Numbered from the stretch's first letter, positions 1 to 12,096 are shown. The stretch: 64,000 nucleotides of DNA from Cheiracanthium punctorium (GCA_038373885.1 JAWZYV010019498.1:186001-250000); one strand, 5' to 3'. A program made the numbers and translations. The notes: generated from the letters alone by a model not told the origin.

Positions 1-439
1 CGGTTGTCCATTTTATGTAGTGTCTGAGGTATTTAATGCTACAACATGAAACTGAAAAACAGTATGATGTAGAAAAAGGAATATTAAAAATACGAATGAT
101 TTTGAGCTATTAGAAAAACTAAGACAACAGCAACAACAACTAAAAATCTTTCATAAGATGACAAACGACTCCCACGATTAACTATTAAACTTTTATCCTT
201 AACTTGAAAATATATCGATTTATTAAAAATATGTTAAATTGTATATTAAAAATATATCGATTATCCACCCCCAAGCCTTTTGCCTTGGGGGGGGGGGGAC
301 GACATAAGCTGGCATTTTCCTTGAGGTTATATTCCCATTGTCTTGTAAAAAATCAAACGTCTATTCAAATTGGCGGTAAAATAAAAAGTGCCTGTAAAAT
401 AACGAATATCATTTTATAGAAAAATAAATTTAAAACAAT
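1..439. other. AT-rich sequence, no gene seen
   Basis: This stretch is AT-rich, with a homopolymer G run near 290. I see no coding signal, RNA gene or clear repeat border. Confidence 0.5.
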
Positions 440-800
440 TCTTTTCAATTATAATAACGGGAATGGGCTAGTTGCACTGGGCGAAGGAAGAAAGGGGCAA
501 GTTGCACAGCAGATGAATTTAATCCATGGGCGAGTTGTACCCGCGAAATTGAGGGGAACGTGACAATCATAGATGAACCCCGCGGTCTCGCAAAGGGCCA
601 GCGGTAGCATATTTTCGCGGGCCTCCCTCAGCGATGGCCGGACCCAGTGATGTTTTTTTGGATCTCTCAAAGGGCCAGCAGTAGCATATTTTCGAGGGGG
701 AAGCAAGATAATGATTCCGGTGCAACTCGCCCCTCGATTTGGTTGATAGCAGTTGGCGCGAGTGAAACTGACCCTCGTACATAATAACATCCTTAATTGA
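440..800. mobile_element. Short palindromic element with two copies of a 79-bp satellite
   Basis: The ends carry inverted motifs: GGGCGAGTTGTACC near 529 and GGTGCAACTCGCCC near 719, with further GTTGCAC-type motifs at about 470-515. Between them are two copies of a unit of about 77-79 bp containing TAGCATATTTTCG (about 603 and 679). That unit is clearly the same as the twelve-anchor array at 39376-40260. The right edge of the satellite (GCAAGATAA) is also shared between the two loci, whereas the flanking arms are not alike. It looks like a small non-autonomous element; the superfamily is unknown. Confidence 0.55.
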
Positions 801-3800
801 TTTAAAGTTCTCGAGGAAAAGTTAAAAAACAAAGAAACCAGTCTTGAGGAACATTAGCGGATTTATTTTGTAATTTCATATGTATTTATAAGATTTAAAA
901 AAAAAGACGAAACTTTACAGATTTTTTCCTGGATCCACCAGTGTTAAGGAATCGCCAGAAAAGAGGGGGATGAGAATGAGGGGGAAAGGGAAATGGAAAA
1001 TTATTTTTATGAATTAAAATAATTAAATCTGAATAAAATTATGTGAATAAAGTAAATAAATAAAATATTTCTTTACACAGTCTTTTTGCAGCTTAAACAA
1101 TAATCAAATTGTGTAGAGATATATATTGATAATAATAGAAAGAAACATTTCTTAATACACTCCTTATAAAGATAAAAATTAATCGAAGTGGATCGAAAAT
1201 AAAATGTTAGTAAAATAAATTCTTTTCGTTGCAGTAATTGAACCTCATTTGAAACCGCGCAGTTCGAAGTATTAAAAAAGCATAATTTTAATCTGTCGGA
1301 GCTAATTTAGCTCTATTATTTTGAGCCTGTACATGAGTACGAATTTATAATGCATACTCTAATCCTTAAATTGTGTAATTCGGCCCCATAATATAACTGC
1401 AATTAATTCAATTGTAATTTAAGAAACGATGACGTATTGTTGGTGTTAAAATGATGTCCAGCCACATTACTATTAACATATCTCCAACTATAAGAATGTT
1501 CCACTTGTGGTGAATGATAAATTCATAAAATGTACAAAGTGATTCAAATCTCAGAAAATTTATTTCATAAGATTAGAGGTTTTAGAAAATTTCATTTCAT
1601 ACAATAAAACTAGCAAAATCAACAATTAAAATAACCTTATACAGGAATTTACATTGAAACAGAAAATTCCATATAAACACACGAAATAATATTAATAATT
1701 TCTTTTGTTTTTAAATTTACAAGTACGTCTGAATCTCATTAACGAAAAACAAACATATTTATATACACATTAAAGAGAAAATAAATGTAGAAACAAGTAC
1801 ACCAAATAATCTAAACTGCTAGAAATTTCGAACATTCACAATTCCTGAAGTAACATTACTTGTTAACAAAGCCCTAAAAAATGGAATTAGTTTACAGAAT
1901 ATTTTGTTCTAAAACGCACAGTAAAACAACGAACCTTTTACTTTTAATGCGATATGAAAAATAAATGAATATAGATTAGAAAATTATAATTTTTGGTTTT
2001 CAAATGTAAATTTAAAGGAAAGAGAATATACAGTTAATGTTTTTTACGATATCAGTAGTATCTGTAAAATGTTGCTGGTGAATAAAATTTCAAAATAAAT
2101 TTTATTCGCCAGCATCGACTTTCCTCAAATTTTTAATCGTAATTTTAGCGTAATTACTTTTGGAAAGATGAAGTTAAGAAAAAAAACTATGTAAAGTTTA
2201 GATTAGATGGTATATTTCAAATAGCCAAAGAAAAGACTATATATAAAATAATTAAATTCTTAAATAAACTATGAAAATTGCTTAGTTCTACCACAAAAAA
2301 ATAAATAATAAAAAAATCGTATGAGAACATTCATGCATTCATACAAACATAAATCTCACACATAATTATGACTTCTCATAAATTTCTCTATATAATGATA
2401 ACACACTTTAAAACTTGCACAACTGATAGTTAACATGTCTGAAAACGCATTTCCTCAATCTAACAGGAATACCTAACTAGGAATAACAAATGTTTTTAAA
2501 GATTTTTTTTAAATCAGTTATCTTGCCAAGATGTCTTTGAAATTCGTATCACAATCAATTGCAAGCCTCCTTTCAAAATGATATGTTAACAAGTCACTTA
2601 GAACAAATCAATTGCTGGATACGCAGAACACCTGATGACACCGATTATGTCTCGCGGAGCAAGGCAACATGGAATTCATAACATAACCAACTTTCACTTC
2701 AGCAGGTTATGTTACGTCTGTCGTTGGGATAAGCTCGACCGCAAGATTCAAACCTCGGAACCGTAATCATTGTGTTGCCAAATTGAGAAAAAAAGAGAGT
2801 TAACCAATTTCCGCAGAACTTTGATGAGAGCATCGGAATAAATAAGTCAGTAAAAAAAAAAAAAAAAAAACTGTAAAAGAATCTTAATCATTGCACATGA
2901 ATAAAATGTCAAAAACAGATTAAAACATTTTTTTAAAAGGTCAGATATCACTACGCTTTAATAAAAATTTTCAATCATAGTAGCATGAGTGAGGCATTAT
3001 TAAAATAGTATGTTTTACTCGTGTTCAAACGAATTCAGATTTTGATGCACCGTACTACCCAAAATAACATTATTTTGCGTCACTATTTTTCGGGTATTTA
3101 TGCATTCAATTTTTATCCAATGGAAAAAATTTGAAATCTCTTAGAGACTGACATTTTAACCACAAGAAAAAAATATTTCAGGGTTAGAAAACTGTATATG
3201 AAAGAATCTGAAGTTGAGGCTTATTCACTCTAGGGCTTATATGCATATAATATGTCGGTCTCTATGTGAGGAAGTTTGAAAGCCAAAGTAGATAGTAAAT
3301 ATTAATCGATTTCAATCTAAAGTCAGTTTTCGGAGACGTAAAAATAATGAATGGGAAAGTGATTTTTACAAAAGAGAACTGTGGAAAAAAAAAAGATACA
3401 GCGTATTTAATTGATGATGCATCATACGCTGTTACAAATACAGTACGTTTCAAGAAACCTGGAGCCTGTCTAGCTGTTACTGATATTTTGAGAAATGTCG
3501 TGCTACCTTTTATGATTTCATGTACGCTTACAAAAGTACCTGTATGTAAGGATAATTAAATTAGAATGAATAATTATCCTTAAACATATTAATCCAATTA
3601 CTTAATTTTACACTTGATATTTTTCTAAACGAATGTTTCTCATCGTTTAACAGTAGCTAATTAATTTAATAAGTAAACCTTAATTCACTTAATAGCTAAA
3701 ATTTGAAAATATTGGCTACTTGCCTTCTTAGACATGAAAGAATATTTACCTTCTCGTTTCAAGCAATCAAGTGCGTCAGAAGTAATCAAATGTTTTGTTT

Positions 3801-4927
3801 GCATGCGAGCGTTTTGATGTTTACTATTTTTGGATTATTATTTTGTGATTAAGATATCTCAACTACACGAAAAAAAATATTTTATGCGTCGTTGTATATA
3901 TTAAATATTTCATATAATTCTCGAAGCAAAGAAAATTAAATGAGATATGTTTATGATCGAAATAGAACTTCTGTAAGGTGTATCACCAAGCTTTTGCTTG
4001 GTGATATTGTTATGCCTTACAAATAGTTTGTTGTAAGACATAAACCTGAAAACAAATTTATGCCCCATATAATAATAAAAAAAGCTTTATATTTAAAAAA
4101 TAATTCAAAAGAAAAATAATCTGAAGATTTTCACATCAGTGGAAACTACTGATATTCGATGAAAGATATTTCTTTGAATTAATGTTATATTAATATGCAT
4201 ATCTCGTATTATTTTTGCAAACATTTCCAATTAACAATAATTGTATTGTAACAATAATTTATACATTTAAAAAAGAAGTTTCCTGTGCCATTATATTAAA
4301 AACAGTTACAATTATATAAAACTATTTCATTTTCTGTCAATGCAAGTTCGGCTTAAAATAAGAATATTTTAGCATTACAGTCTAAAATGAAGAAACCCAC
4401 AGAAAAATGTTAAACAAAATACACATTCATTTTTACGTTGTAAAAATTAATCTTGAATGGCTTCTGATTTTTTTTTTTTTTTGGGAAGGTAAGAATAATG
4501 AATGGGACTAATGGGAATGAATTATAGTCTTGAGATATGAATGGAAAAACTAAGCACAAGTGAATGTATAAGGATATAAAAGATGAACGAAATTTAAGAA
4601 ATTGTGAACTAAATTTGCATCGTAATCATTTTTAAACTTACATATAAAAACACCTATTTTTTCCGAAATGGATTATTATTTTTATACAGATGTCTTTTTT
4701 TTATTTTTGAAGCTATCGACGAAAATTCGTTTTTCTACCTCAAGGGGGAGGGGAAATATCCAAGAAGCTCAAATATTTGAGCAATTGAAAAATGGGGAAT
4801 AATTTTGACAATTTTGAAAAAAGAATTAATTTACGGAATTTGGACACAAATCTAGTAATGTTAAAGTAACGATTGAAATACTGTTTTTATTTTAAGCCAT
4901 TAGTTAATTATTTATACTTCCCTCTTT
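801..4927. other. AT-rich intergenic or intronic DNA
   Basis: I find no convincing gene. Two short open frames (3262-3453 minus and 3347-3559 plus) overlap each other antisense and have no recognisable motif. An A-run lies at about 2852-2870. A patch at 2640-2760 is slightly richer in GC but carries no identifiable feature. Confidence 0.5.
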
Positions 4928-4935
4928 CCTTAGAG

Positions 4936-5141
4936 CAGGTATGGGCAACCTTTGGAAAGCTGCGGGCCACATTTTAGGATGTTATCGAAGTCGCGGGCCA
5001 AACTTTAGGATGTTAGCAAAGTCGCAGACCGTATGATTGGGATTTTGAATGGTTTATATGAGTTTTTGACATGTTCCGTGGGCCGGATCAAAAGCTGTGG
5101 AGGGCCACATCCGGCCAGCTGCCGGAAGTTGTCCATATGTG
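4936..5141. mobile_element. hAT-type MITE, 206 bp
   Basis: The ends are inverted: CAGGTATGGGCAAC at the left and its diverged complement at the right (reading CACATATGGACAAC). They are flanked by 8-bp direct repeats, CCTTAGAG (4928-4935) and CCTTACAG (5142-5149), with one mismatch. An 8-bp target duplication and CAG-type ends are the hAT signature. The interior has CGGGCC and GGCCGG motifs like those of widespread GGGCAACC-ended hAT MITEs. It has no coding capacity. Confidence 0.8.
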
Positions 5142-5489
5142 CCTTACAGCCTCTAAGTGCCTCAAGTCTATTGCTTTAACGGCTGCTACATGATTAGAGC
5201 CTCTGCCTTCTACTTTTCACAAGTGGGATGGCAACTAGGGGGGGGGGGGACAAATGTGGCACGTGCCTGGCCACAGCATTGAAGAAAGTCAAAATCAGTA
5301 ATGGTTCCAATGAATAGGTCATCAAAATTAAGATTTGCCCAGGGGAATGTGCTTAAGAGACAACGAAAAGTAAGATTTGCCCAAGATGACGTAATCCCTA
5401 GTAACGGCACTGTAAACAGAACAAAAGTACTAAAAAATAATTATAATAAACCCAGCTTTGGTCCAATTTATTTTTCCGGGAAGCACAAG

Positions 5490-5700
5490 GCTTTATACAG
5501 TATGTCCATAAAAGAATGTCCCAAATCTTATAAATTATTATAAATAAGTGAGAGTGTTGGTTCAGGATCACAAAGAGTAACTCAACAGTTTAGGTAAGTA
5601 CATGGCTAATCGCTAGCATGTACGCAAAATCGCGACTCCTGAGTAGAGGTCTGCGCAGATAGTTTGTTTTATATCGAGGTGCTTTTGCGTCATCATAAAA
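5490..5700. mobile_element. Possible Tc1/mariner end fragment
   Basis: The segment begins with an ACAGTATGTCCATAAAAG motif resembling a mariner terminal repeat. At 5635-5660 it contains, in reverse orientation, a CAGACCTCTACTC motif that recurs at 11334, just upstream of a mariner transposase fragment. No opposite terminus is visible. The assignment is tentative. Confidence 0.3.
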
Positions 5701-6360
5701 TTTAACAGTAAAATCTATAAGAAAAAAGATGATTCTTATAACAATCATGCTTTCTTATAATAATTTAACTTAATTTTTTAAAGAGTAAATAATTATTCCC
5801 AAGGAACGAAATGCACACAGGTTCCTATATGTTATCTACCTAACTTCGTGCTTGGAAGCTATCCTACATGTTTTACACATGCTCCCCCAAAAGAAGTGTA
5901 ATACTAGGGATCTTCTATGCTTCTTGCTTGCTATAACGCCAAATTTGCCATCTTGAACTATAGACCCGCCTCAACCTCATGAAATGCATTTTTGTAAGTA
6001 TATAAATCATTATCTAATTTGATTTTCATTAAATTTCAAGAAATTGTTTAAAACAATGCGAACTTATCATAACCATTAAAACGGTTTTTCCAAATTAGAG
6101 TAGAAATGCTATATTTCAATCAGGAAATGTGTACGTTATTTTTATTTCTTCTGAAATATAATACAGTCAGAACACACAATAAATTTTTATATAATATTTG
6201 CCACGAGAAATAACTATTTCACTCTAATGGGCTGCAACTAAAATATTCAAATATATATATCAATAATATTAGTACTCTAAATGATTAATCAGCCTGCATT
6301 TAAACATGTAAATTAGATATTGCTATTTGCTTCTTGCTGTCCTATTAATATTGTCATATG
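5701..6360. other. AT-rich sequence, nothing recognised
   Basis: No open frame of interest, RNA gene or repeat border is apparent here. The text around 5940-5965 (GCCAAATTTGCC) may be a scrap of a dispersed repeat. Confidence 0.4.
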
Positions 6361-6532
6361 CAGTACATTCCCTATTATCCGGGCTAATCACCGATACGGA
6401 TTGTACGGATAATAGAAAAACTCGGATTATCTGAAAACTTCTTTTTATTAAAGAAAAAATCAACATCAATACAGAAATATAAAAATTACTCACATTAGCA
6501 TGCTGTATATCATCAAATTAGAAATTTTTCTA

Positions 6533-6796
6533 TCAAGATTTACTGCTAAAAAAATATGTAAAGCGTCTTTGCTTCTGTTTATTCATTTCTTGTAGTACAT
6601 CGACACATATTTTACGAACCGCAGTAATGTCACCGTAATCAAATCCTCTTTGTCTCATATAATCTGGCAAAGTTTGCACAGACTGTAGAGCGGCAGAATG
6701 AGAAATGGTATCTCCCTTATTTTGTACATCTACTACGTCAATACTATTATAACTATTAGATTTATCAACACAGTCAGTAATGATGTCATTTGTCAA
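6533..6796 (-). pseudogene. Tigger/pogo transposase C-terminal remnant
   Basis: An 87-codon open frame ends close to the inverted terminal repeat, as the 3' end of a Tigger transposase gene should. Its last part contains a YMRQRGFDYGD stretch, then a lysine/arginine/glutamine-rich helix and an FFSSKS tail. This resembles the tails of Tigger/jerky-like transposases, which close with a basic helix and a short FF motif. The helix-turn-helix and DDE domains are not recognisable upstream on the minus strand, so the gene is dead. The identification rests on tail pattern and context rather than on catalytic motifs. Confidence 0.5.
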
Positions 6797-7437
6797 ATAC
6801 CGTGGCTAACGAAATAAACTGGCTTTGATGCTGAAATATCACGTGACCATGTGCGTTTGAAGTTCGAATTTTCTGTCGCTGTAGTTGCTTTACAAATCTG
6901 TTCTGAAATGTACTAGTGTGTTCATGTTTTAATCTCTGTGCGTACAAATTGTGTTTTCTACAATTTACATTTGAAAGATGTGTTTATTTAAAACATTCAT
7001 CTACTTCCTCGGAAAATTCCTCGGATGTGCACATGTGCAGTGTGTTATCGCGGTATAGTTGCTCGGGAAATCTGTTTGTGTTCTTAAATGCTCAGTGTTA
7101 ATCTTTGTGCATACAAAGTTTGTCGTTCTATGTACTGCAGGATTTGTTAGAAAAAGACATTATTTTATTATGTTTCCTACAATTTACATTTGAAAGCTGT
7201 GCTCATTTAAAATATTCATCTACTTTGAAATTGACTCGCCATTCCCACCGAATTAACACTTTTGAAATGGCCCTCAATATGCTTTAAACATTTCCACAAA
7301 AACGAATTATTCGTGTTGACAAGGAAATCTCCAAAGGTGAGATGAAAGAGCATCGAAATTAAAGGCCAGAACTTTCTGAAAAGGCTGTGCTTCATTTTCC
7401 CGAATACTCTTATATATTTAACAAACAGTAGCAATAG

Positions 7438-7875
7438 TTGCAGACAACTAGTTTCGAGAATCGCACCCCTAATCTGAAGAGAAATACATTATATCCTGTT
7501 TATATGGCATTTGTGTTTGCCCTGAAGAAAATGGATAATTATAAGAAACGATGGAATATAAAGTATAACACTAAAGTAACTATTTATTTTGTAAATTTTA
7601 ATGATAATCCCTCATATGTTAATGATTTTATTGTTATTTTTGAATATTTGGTTTATAACATGTTTATTAATAATGTTAAAGTGTCTAATGTTGATAAAAT
7701 TTTAAAATGTAATTGTATTGATTCTACAAACTTCTTAGAAAAAGTGTTTTTCAAAAATGCAATTGGGAGCAAACTACTGAAATATTGCCTGGGTTTAAAT
7801 ATGGGTCATAAGTTTTGCTTGTCTAATAATTATTTGAATTTCAATCTTTCTAGATTTTTATTGATGATTGATTAA
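7438..7875 (+). CDS. Unrecognised 145-codon open frame inside the Tigger-like element
   Basis: This is one of the longest open frames in the window. It is AT-rich, with many N, K, F, L and I residues, and has no zinc finger, DDE or polymerase motif that I recognise. It runs against the orientation of the surrounding transposase remnant. In DNA this AT-rich a chance frame of 145 codons is unusual but possible. It begins with a non-ATG codon upstream of the ATG at 7504. I assign no function, and it may be non-coding. Confidence 0.15.
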   Translation: MQTTSFENRTPNLKRNTLYPVYMAFVFALKKMDNYKKRWNIKYNTKVTIYFVNFNDNPSYVNDFIVIFEYLVYNMFINNVKVSNVDKILKCNCIDSTNFLEKVFFKNAIGSKLLKYCLGLNMGHKFCLSNNYLNFNLSRFLLMID

Positions 7876-9725
7876 AAATAGAAATTACTAGAGGTAGCAT
7901 AATTTACATTACATAATGCATATGAACCAAATGTTTTTTAACAAATTAAAATTTTAATATTATTTATATGCGCTTTCAAGAAGGAATGGAATAACATTTA
8001 ATTATCTCTGGAAAATGAGTGAAAGTGTCTCCATAAAATTAATAGGCATACAAAAATTGCGCCTGTTTTGTATTTATCCATATGCTTTTAAAATTTGCTT
8101 GTAATTAATTTTGTAGTATCCTTTTCTAAAAGATATTGATAGAATGTATTACTTATTTAGTCATATAAACATTGGATTATTTTATTTGTACTTAAAAATA
8201 AATTATGCACGTCAATAGAAATAGATTCAGAGATTCTTATTGCTGAGCCATTATTGCTGATATGCTCCTTAAATTTATTTATATTGAAGACGTGATTTAA
8301 GAAAAAAAATGTTTCATCCGATAGTTATACATTAATTTTATCAAGTTCCAATGGGTATTAGTACTTAAATTAAAGAAAATGTACGTAATTGCTTTTTTTT
8401 ATAGAATAAGAAAAGGCAATTTTTCTTAATCTATTTTGTGTTTTCCTTCCTTTTTTAATTCTTTATTTGTACCAAACATTAAAGCTATTTTGTATTTATA
8501 GAAACTTTTAGCAGAAATCTAAAAATGGGACAATCAACAAATTAAGTAATGTGGGGATATATTCAAGTAATTGAAAAAGAAGTGTTCATTTGATTAGCGA
8601 GATTAGATAATCTTTATTCTTAAATAAATGTGAATGTTTTTTCAAAGGTAAGTCTAAAAATAAATTGCTTTAAAGCATTATCTGAGTGTGTATGAATTCT
8701 CCGAGTAAGCGCTAGCGTATCAAAAGAGCAGATCGTCGCTGTCTTAGAGTCACGTGACTTCAAAAGTAGGCATGACCACCAAAGCCTCTCTAATTCGTTT
8801 GCCATGTCAAATACTGAAAGCCAGGCTTACATATGCATCACTTTGAAAACATCCAGATCGAAACCTTCGAATTTTTTTGCATGTTCAAGAGCTAGGGTTA
8901 ATATTATGCGGAAACTTCTGCAGGTACTTCTAAATGACTGGTTTGACTTGACTTGAATGCTATTAACTAAACCGGACTAGATTCTAATTGAGATCAACAT
9001 CGATTTTATATGCATGATAAGAGTGAAAAAGGCTCTCTTTAAGGTTTTTGTGAGCACGGATATCCCGCAAACCGGATAATCCGCTCACGGATAATCGAGT
9101 TGCACTGCACCCATGTGTGTGCACAGCTCTTATACTAAATATCTAAACCTTCACTTTAGACCTTTTGACACATCCTATCTGCTTACTACTAAAAATCTTG
9201 AGCCGAGCTCCAAGCCACTTTTATCGTTCAAATAGCTCAGTAGTAAAAGCTATATTTATTCTTAATGTTTGTCAGAGTTCATTTTAGCCACTACTTTTAT
9301 GGTATAACCAAAAACATCTCATGTGACTGCAAGGAAAGATTGAACATCATTGTTTTTGCCCCATCATCTCACACACCTAATCAGAAAGGAAAGGAGATTC
9401 AATCAGTTCAGTATTGCACCTTTACTCCATCTACGAGCACTTTCATAATCACGCATTCACCGTGCAAAGCCGCTGTAAAACTCGATGGTTTTGTAGCTTG
9501 GTATTGAACTTAGTATTGATCACTAATCTAGTACTTACAAGGAGGAGGCACGGCCTCGGGGAAACGGATTTCAATGAACTTTGGCACAGTGGTAGTATAC
9601 CATGTGAATATACTACGTGTAAAAAGAAAAGACTCAATACTTAAATACAGTCAAGAAAAATTAATATTAATTTTCGAACCACTTCACTAAAACTTTGAAT
9701 ATAAGTTACGCGAAAATCAGGTTAT

Positions 9726-9796
9726 GCGCCGTGGTGCAATGGTTAGAACGGTGGTCTTCTACTCTGAGATCCCACGTTCGAATCTCGTGCTGCGCA
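9726..9796 (+). ncRNA. tRNA-like module with pol III A and B boxes (left arm)
   Basis: The 71-nt segment has an A-box-like TGGTGCAATGG (9732-9742) and a consensus B box GTTCGAATC (9776-9784). The T stem CACG...CGTG pairs, and GCGC at the 5' end pairs with GCGC near the 3' end. The anticodon arm does not fold as a standard five-pair stem with a seven-base loop. I therefore read it as a tRNA-derived, SINE-like promoter module or tRNA pseudogene rather than a functional tRNA. It lies inside the terminal inverted repeat of the surrounding element. Confidence 0.5.
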
Positions 9797-10005
9797 AGAC
9801 CTTTTTGTTCCTCTCTCTCTTTTTTTAAATACATCAATGCTGGTAATTAATTCTTTTTTCAGTCCAGTAAATATTTATTTACTGTTTCATTTATTCATTT
9901 ATTTATTTTTACTACTCATTGAATTTTTTAACTACTTATTTACATATTTTTTAAATTTTATTTCTACTATTCGAAGTCTATTTTTACAATTGATTATAGT
10001 TATGA

Positions 10006-10264
10006 TTATTTGAATAGAATAATTATAATCAATAATATAGTTATGACAATGGAATTTCTGTTCTTTTTACCATCTGGTACATAGTCGCCAGACGAGTTAC
10101 CTTTAATTGATTTGAAATTTGCTTCTATACATTCTTCTTGAGCATGGATCAATTTCTCATCAGTTACAAACTTCTTTTCATTCAACACATCCTATGTATT
10201 ATTGTACAATTCTGTGCCTATCATCATAGCTTCTTTAGGTAGTGTATCAGAAGCTGGCGTTGCA

Positions 10265-10308
<44 letters not shown>

Positions 10309-10467
10309 TTGAGAAGTGAACTTTCGTAGTACACTACTATATTTTTTAGTCATTGCTTCGAAAACATCGCTGTATGTAGAACTATCAGTAGCTTTTTCAC
10401 CACAACAATAAGAACTTGCTTGGCTTGGTGGCATATTTGTAACTGTAATATACAAAATAAGTTTCAC
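10006..10467 (-). pseudogene. Unrecognised open frames in the core of the TTA-flanked element
   Basis: Two consecutive minus-strand frames (10467-10192 and 10188-10006) fill the core of the element. The first contains an AT microsatellite (about 10268-10300), translated as a Y/I repeat. The second has a hydrophilic, acidic stretch and then a hydrophobic tail. Neither shows the DDE residues of a Harbinger transposase or a clear Myb/SANT motif. They may be relics of an element gene, but I cannot name it. Confidence 0.2.
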
Positions 10468-10888
10468 TGCTTAAATACGTCTATTCGAAATTTTCACATG
10501 TGATATTTTAAATTTGAAAACGCATCAACAGAGGACAGACGATTAAAAGAAATAATGCTGTTGCTGTGGCATCACGAACGGGTGAAAATTAGAAAAGAAG
10601 TCTGTATTACGGATGTGACAAAAAGAAATGTACCTTAAATAAACATTGAGTTTTGCAAGTGTTAAAACTGAATTATTTTGAAGGATTCCAAAGTAAGGGT
10701 TTTGCAAGTAGAAATAAAATTTAAATAATAATAAAAAAATCAATAAGTAGGCACTAAAAATAAATAATAAATGGAATAAACAAATAATAAATGGATAAAA
10801 AAAATAAGTAAATTATTTATTGGACTGAAAAAAGAATTAATTACCATTATTGTTGTATTTAAAAAAAGAGTGAGCGGAAAAAAAACCC

Positions 10889-10962
10889 GCTCTCTCAGCA
10901 CGAGATTCGAACGTGGGACCCCTGAGCAGCACACCGCCGTTCGAACCATTTCGCCACGGCGC
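10889..10962 (-). ncRNA. tRNA-like module with pol III A and B boxes (right arm)
   Basis: This is the inverted counterpart of the module at 9726-9796. On the minus strand it has an A box TGGCGAAATGG (10946-10956) and a B box GTTCGAATC (10904-10912). The 3' part of the acceptor has diverged from the left copy. Conservation of both internal promoter boxes in two diverged arms is notable. Confidence 0.5.
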
Positions 10963-11351
10963 TTAATCCGGTTTGCGCGTAACTTATATTTAAAGTTTTA
11001 ATGGAGTGATTCTAAGATAAACATTAATTTTTCTCGACTGTATTTGAGTATTGCGTCTTAATATTTTATACGTAGTATATTCACAAGGTATACTACCACT
11101 GTGCCAAAGATCATTGAAATCCGTTTCCACGATGCCGTGCCTCCTCCTTGTTAGTATAATAAAAATACTAAGCAAGTACTTAGTATAATAAAAATTAGAC
11201 TAATAGTAAGAAATGTAGACTAACTTAATAGTGTGATTTTTCTGCTCTTAAATTTTGTCTTTTCCTCCCCCCCCCACACACGCCGCTGTATTCCAGAAGT
11301 TATTGCTCTTACGTCGTAATTTTTTTGAAGGTACAGACCTCTACTCCTGAG

Positions 11352-11441
11352 CGTAAAACGTTTTGTGTTATGCAATTTTTAAAAAATGAATCTGTAATTT
11401 CAGTTCAACATGCGCTTCGTTTAAAGTTTAATTGTGATCCT
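11352..11441 (+). pseudogene. Mariner-type transposase N-terminal fragment
   Basis: Thirty in-frame codons translate to a segment containing FCVMQFLKNESVISVQ and then ALRLKFNCDP. This is the first helix-turn-helix of an arthropod mariner-like transposase family (the pattern ...V..F.K..SVI.VQR.FR..F). The reading frame is lost immediately afterwards and no DDE/D domain follows. It lies just outside the TTA-flanked element. Confidence 0.6.
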
Positions 11442-11716
11442 ACCTTTTCTATTACGATGCCATACTAACTTTTTATGTAATGAGAGATTTTTTGTTCGTG
11501 GAAAATACAGAAGGTTTCAATGGTAGAAAACTCTTCTTTTGGAGACTTTGCTGTTTCTCTTATATAGGAATTTAGAAGAAAACTTGCGTGAATTTCTAAC
11601 AGTATTGTTGATGTGAAATATTGAATTTAAGAAGAAAAGTACTGTTAGTAGAATTTGTATGTAACATACAGAAAAAAGATTGTTCCTTTTATTTTAAATC
11701 TCATATAAAGTAAGTT
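11442..11716. other. Sequence between the mariner fragment and the LINE
   Basis: About 275 bases of AT-rich DNA carry no recognised feature. Part may be decayed mariner sequence. Confidence 0.35.
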
Positions 11717-11725
11717 ATAAAAATC

Positions 11726-12087
11726 TTATTATTGAAGCTAAATATGGAAGTAATAACTCCCTAGCGGACATTCCTGACAAACCTAGAAGAGAGGCAGTGG
11801 CTGCTTTTCGTCTTTTTACCGGGCATGATTGCCTTGCCGCCCACCTCCATCGCATCGGCATTCGTTCCGAGGCCGCCTGCCCTCTGTGCAACAGAAATGA
11901 GCCTATGGACAAATATCATCTGCGTACCTGTGGAGCCCTCCATGGTGCTACGGACTCTTCACGATATTGGGAGGCTAGAAGACTTTTGGGGCGATAACCT
12001 TGGGTTATCCTACTTGTATTTTATCTTTGTACATTCTGGTTTTACCTCTGTTGTATTTGGCCCCTGCCATTGGAAAAAAAAAAGAAA
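11726..12087 (+). mobile_element. 5'-truncated LINE 3' end with A-rich tail
   Basis: The segment encodes the last part of a non-LTR retrotransposon ORF2, followed by an untranslated tail and an A-rich 3' end (12074-12090). ATAAAAATC occurs directly before (11717-11725) and after (12088-12096), giving a candidate 9-bp target-site duplication. Severe 5' truncation is the usual state of genomic LINE copies. Confidence 0.7.
11744..11997 (+). pseudogene. LINE ORF2 C-terminus downstream of RNase H
   Basis: The frame reads through a LADIP.KPRREAVA...RL.TGHD motif, then HLHRIG and a CPLC...KYHLR.C cysteine/histidine cluster, and ends at a stop codon at 11995-11997. This is the conserved tail found after the RNase H domain in Jockey/I-group LINEs. 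The reverse transcriptase, endonuclease and RNase H domains are absent because of 5' truncation, so it cannot be active. Confidence 0.7.
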
Positions 12088-12096
12088 ATAAAAATC

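Larger units (their letters stand above)
6361..9107 (-). mobile_element. Degraded pogo/Tigger-type DNA transposon
   Basis: The left end reads CAGTACATTCCCTATTATCC and the right end, reverse-complemented, reads CAGTGCAACTCGATTATCCG. The CAGT...ATTATCCG pattern is typical of Tigger/pogo terminal repeats. Next to the left terminus, on the minus strand, lies a coding remnant that looks like a Tigger transposase C-terminus. The length of about 2.75 kb suits a nearly full but decayed element. TA target duplications are not visible, so the exact borders are approximate. Confidence 0.6.
9538..11150. mobile_element. TTA-flanked element with long inverted ends, Harbinger-like
   Basis: The termini CAAGGAGGAGGCACGG and CCGTGCCTCCTCCTTG are perfect inverted repeats over 16 bp. 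They are flanked on both sides by TTA (9535-9537 and 11151-11153). The inverted similarity extends about 350 bp inward (about 9538-9920 against 10750-11150). A 3-bp TTA target duplication points to PIF/Harbinger or a related superfamily. The core (about 9920-10750) has minus-strand open frames but no recognisable transposase, so the element is non-autonomous or decayed. Each arm contains a tRNA-like segment. Confidence 0.7.

Noticed and set aside
9726..9796. A functional tRNA gene
   Set aside because: The A and B boxes and T stem are good, but the anticodon arm does not form a five-pair stem with a seven-base loop, and the module occurs twice inside terminal repeats. It is a tRNA-derived piece.
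11797..12091. A separate gene in the second frame over the LINE end
   Set aside because: It is the shadow of the LINE ORF2 tail frame, which carries the conserved TGHD and CPLC motifs.
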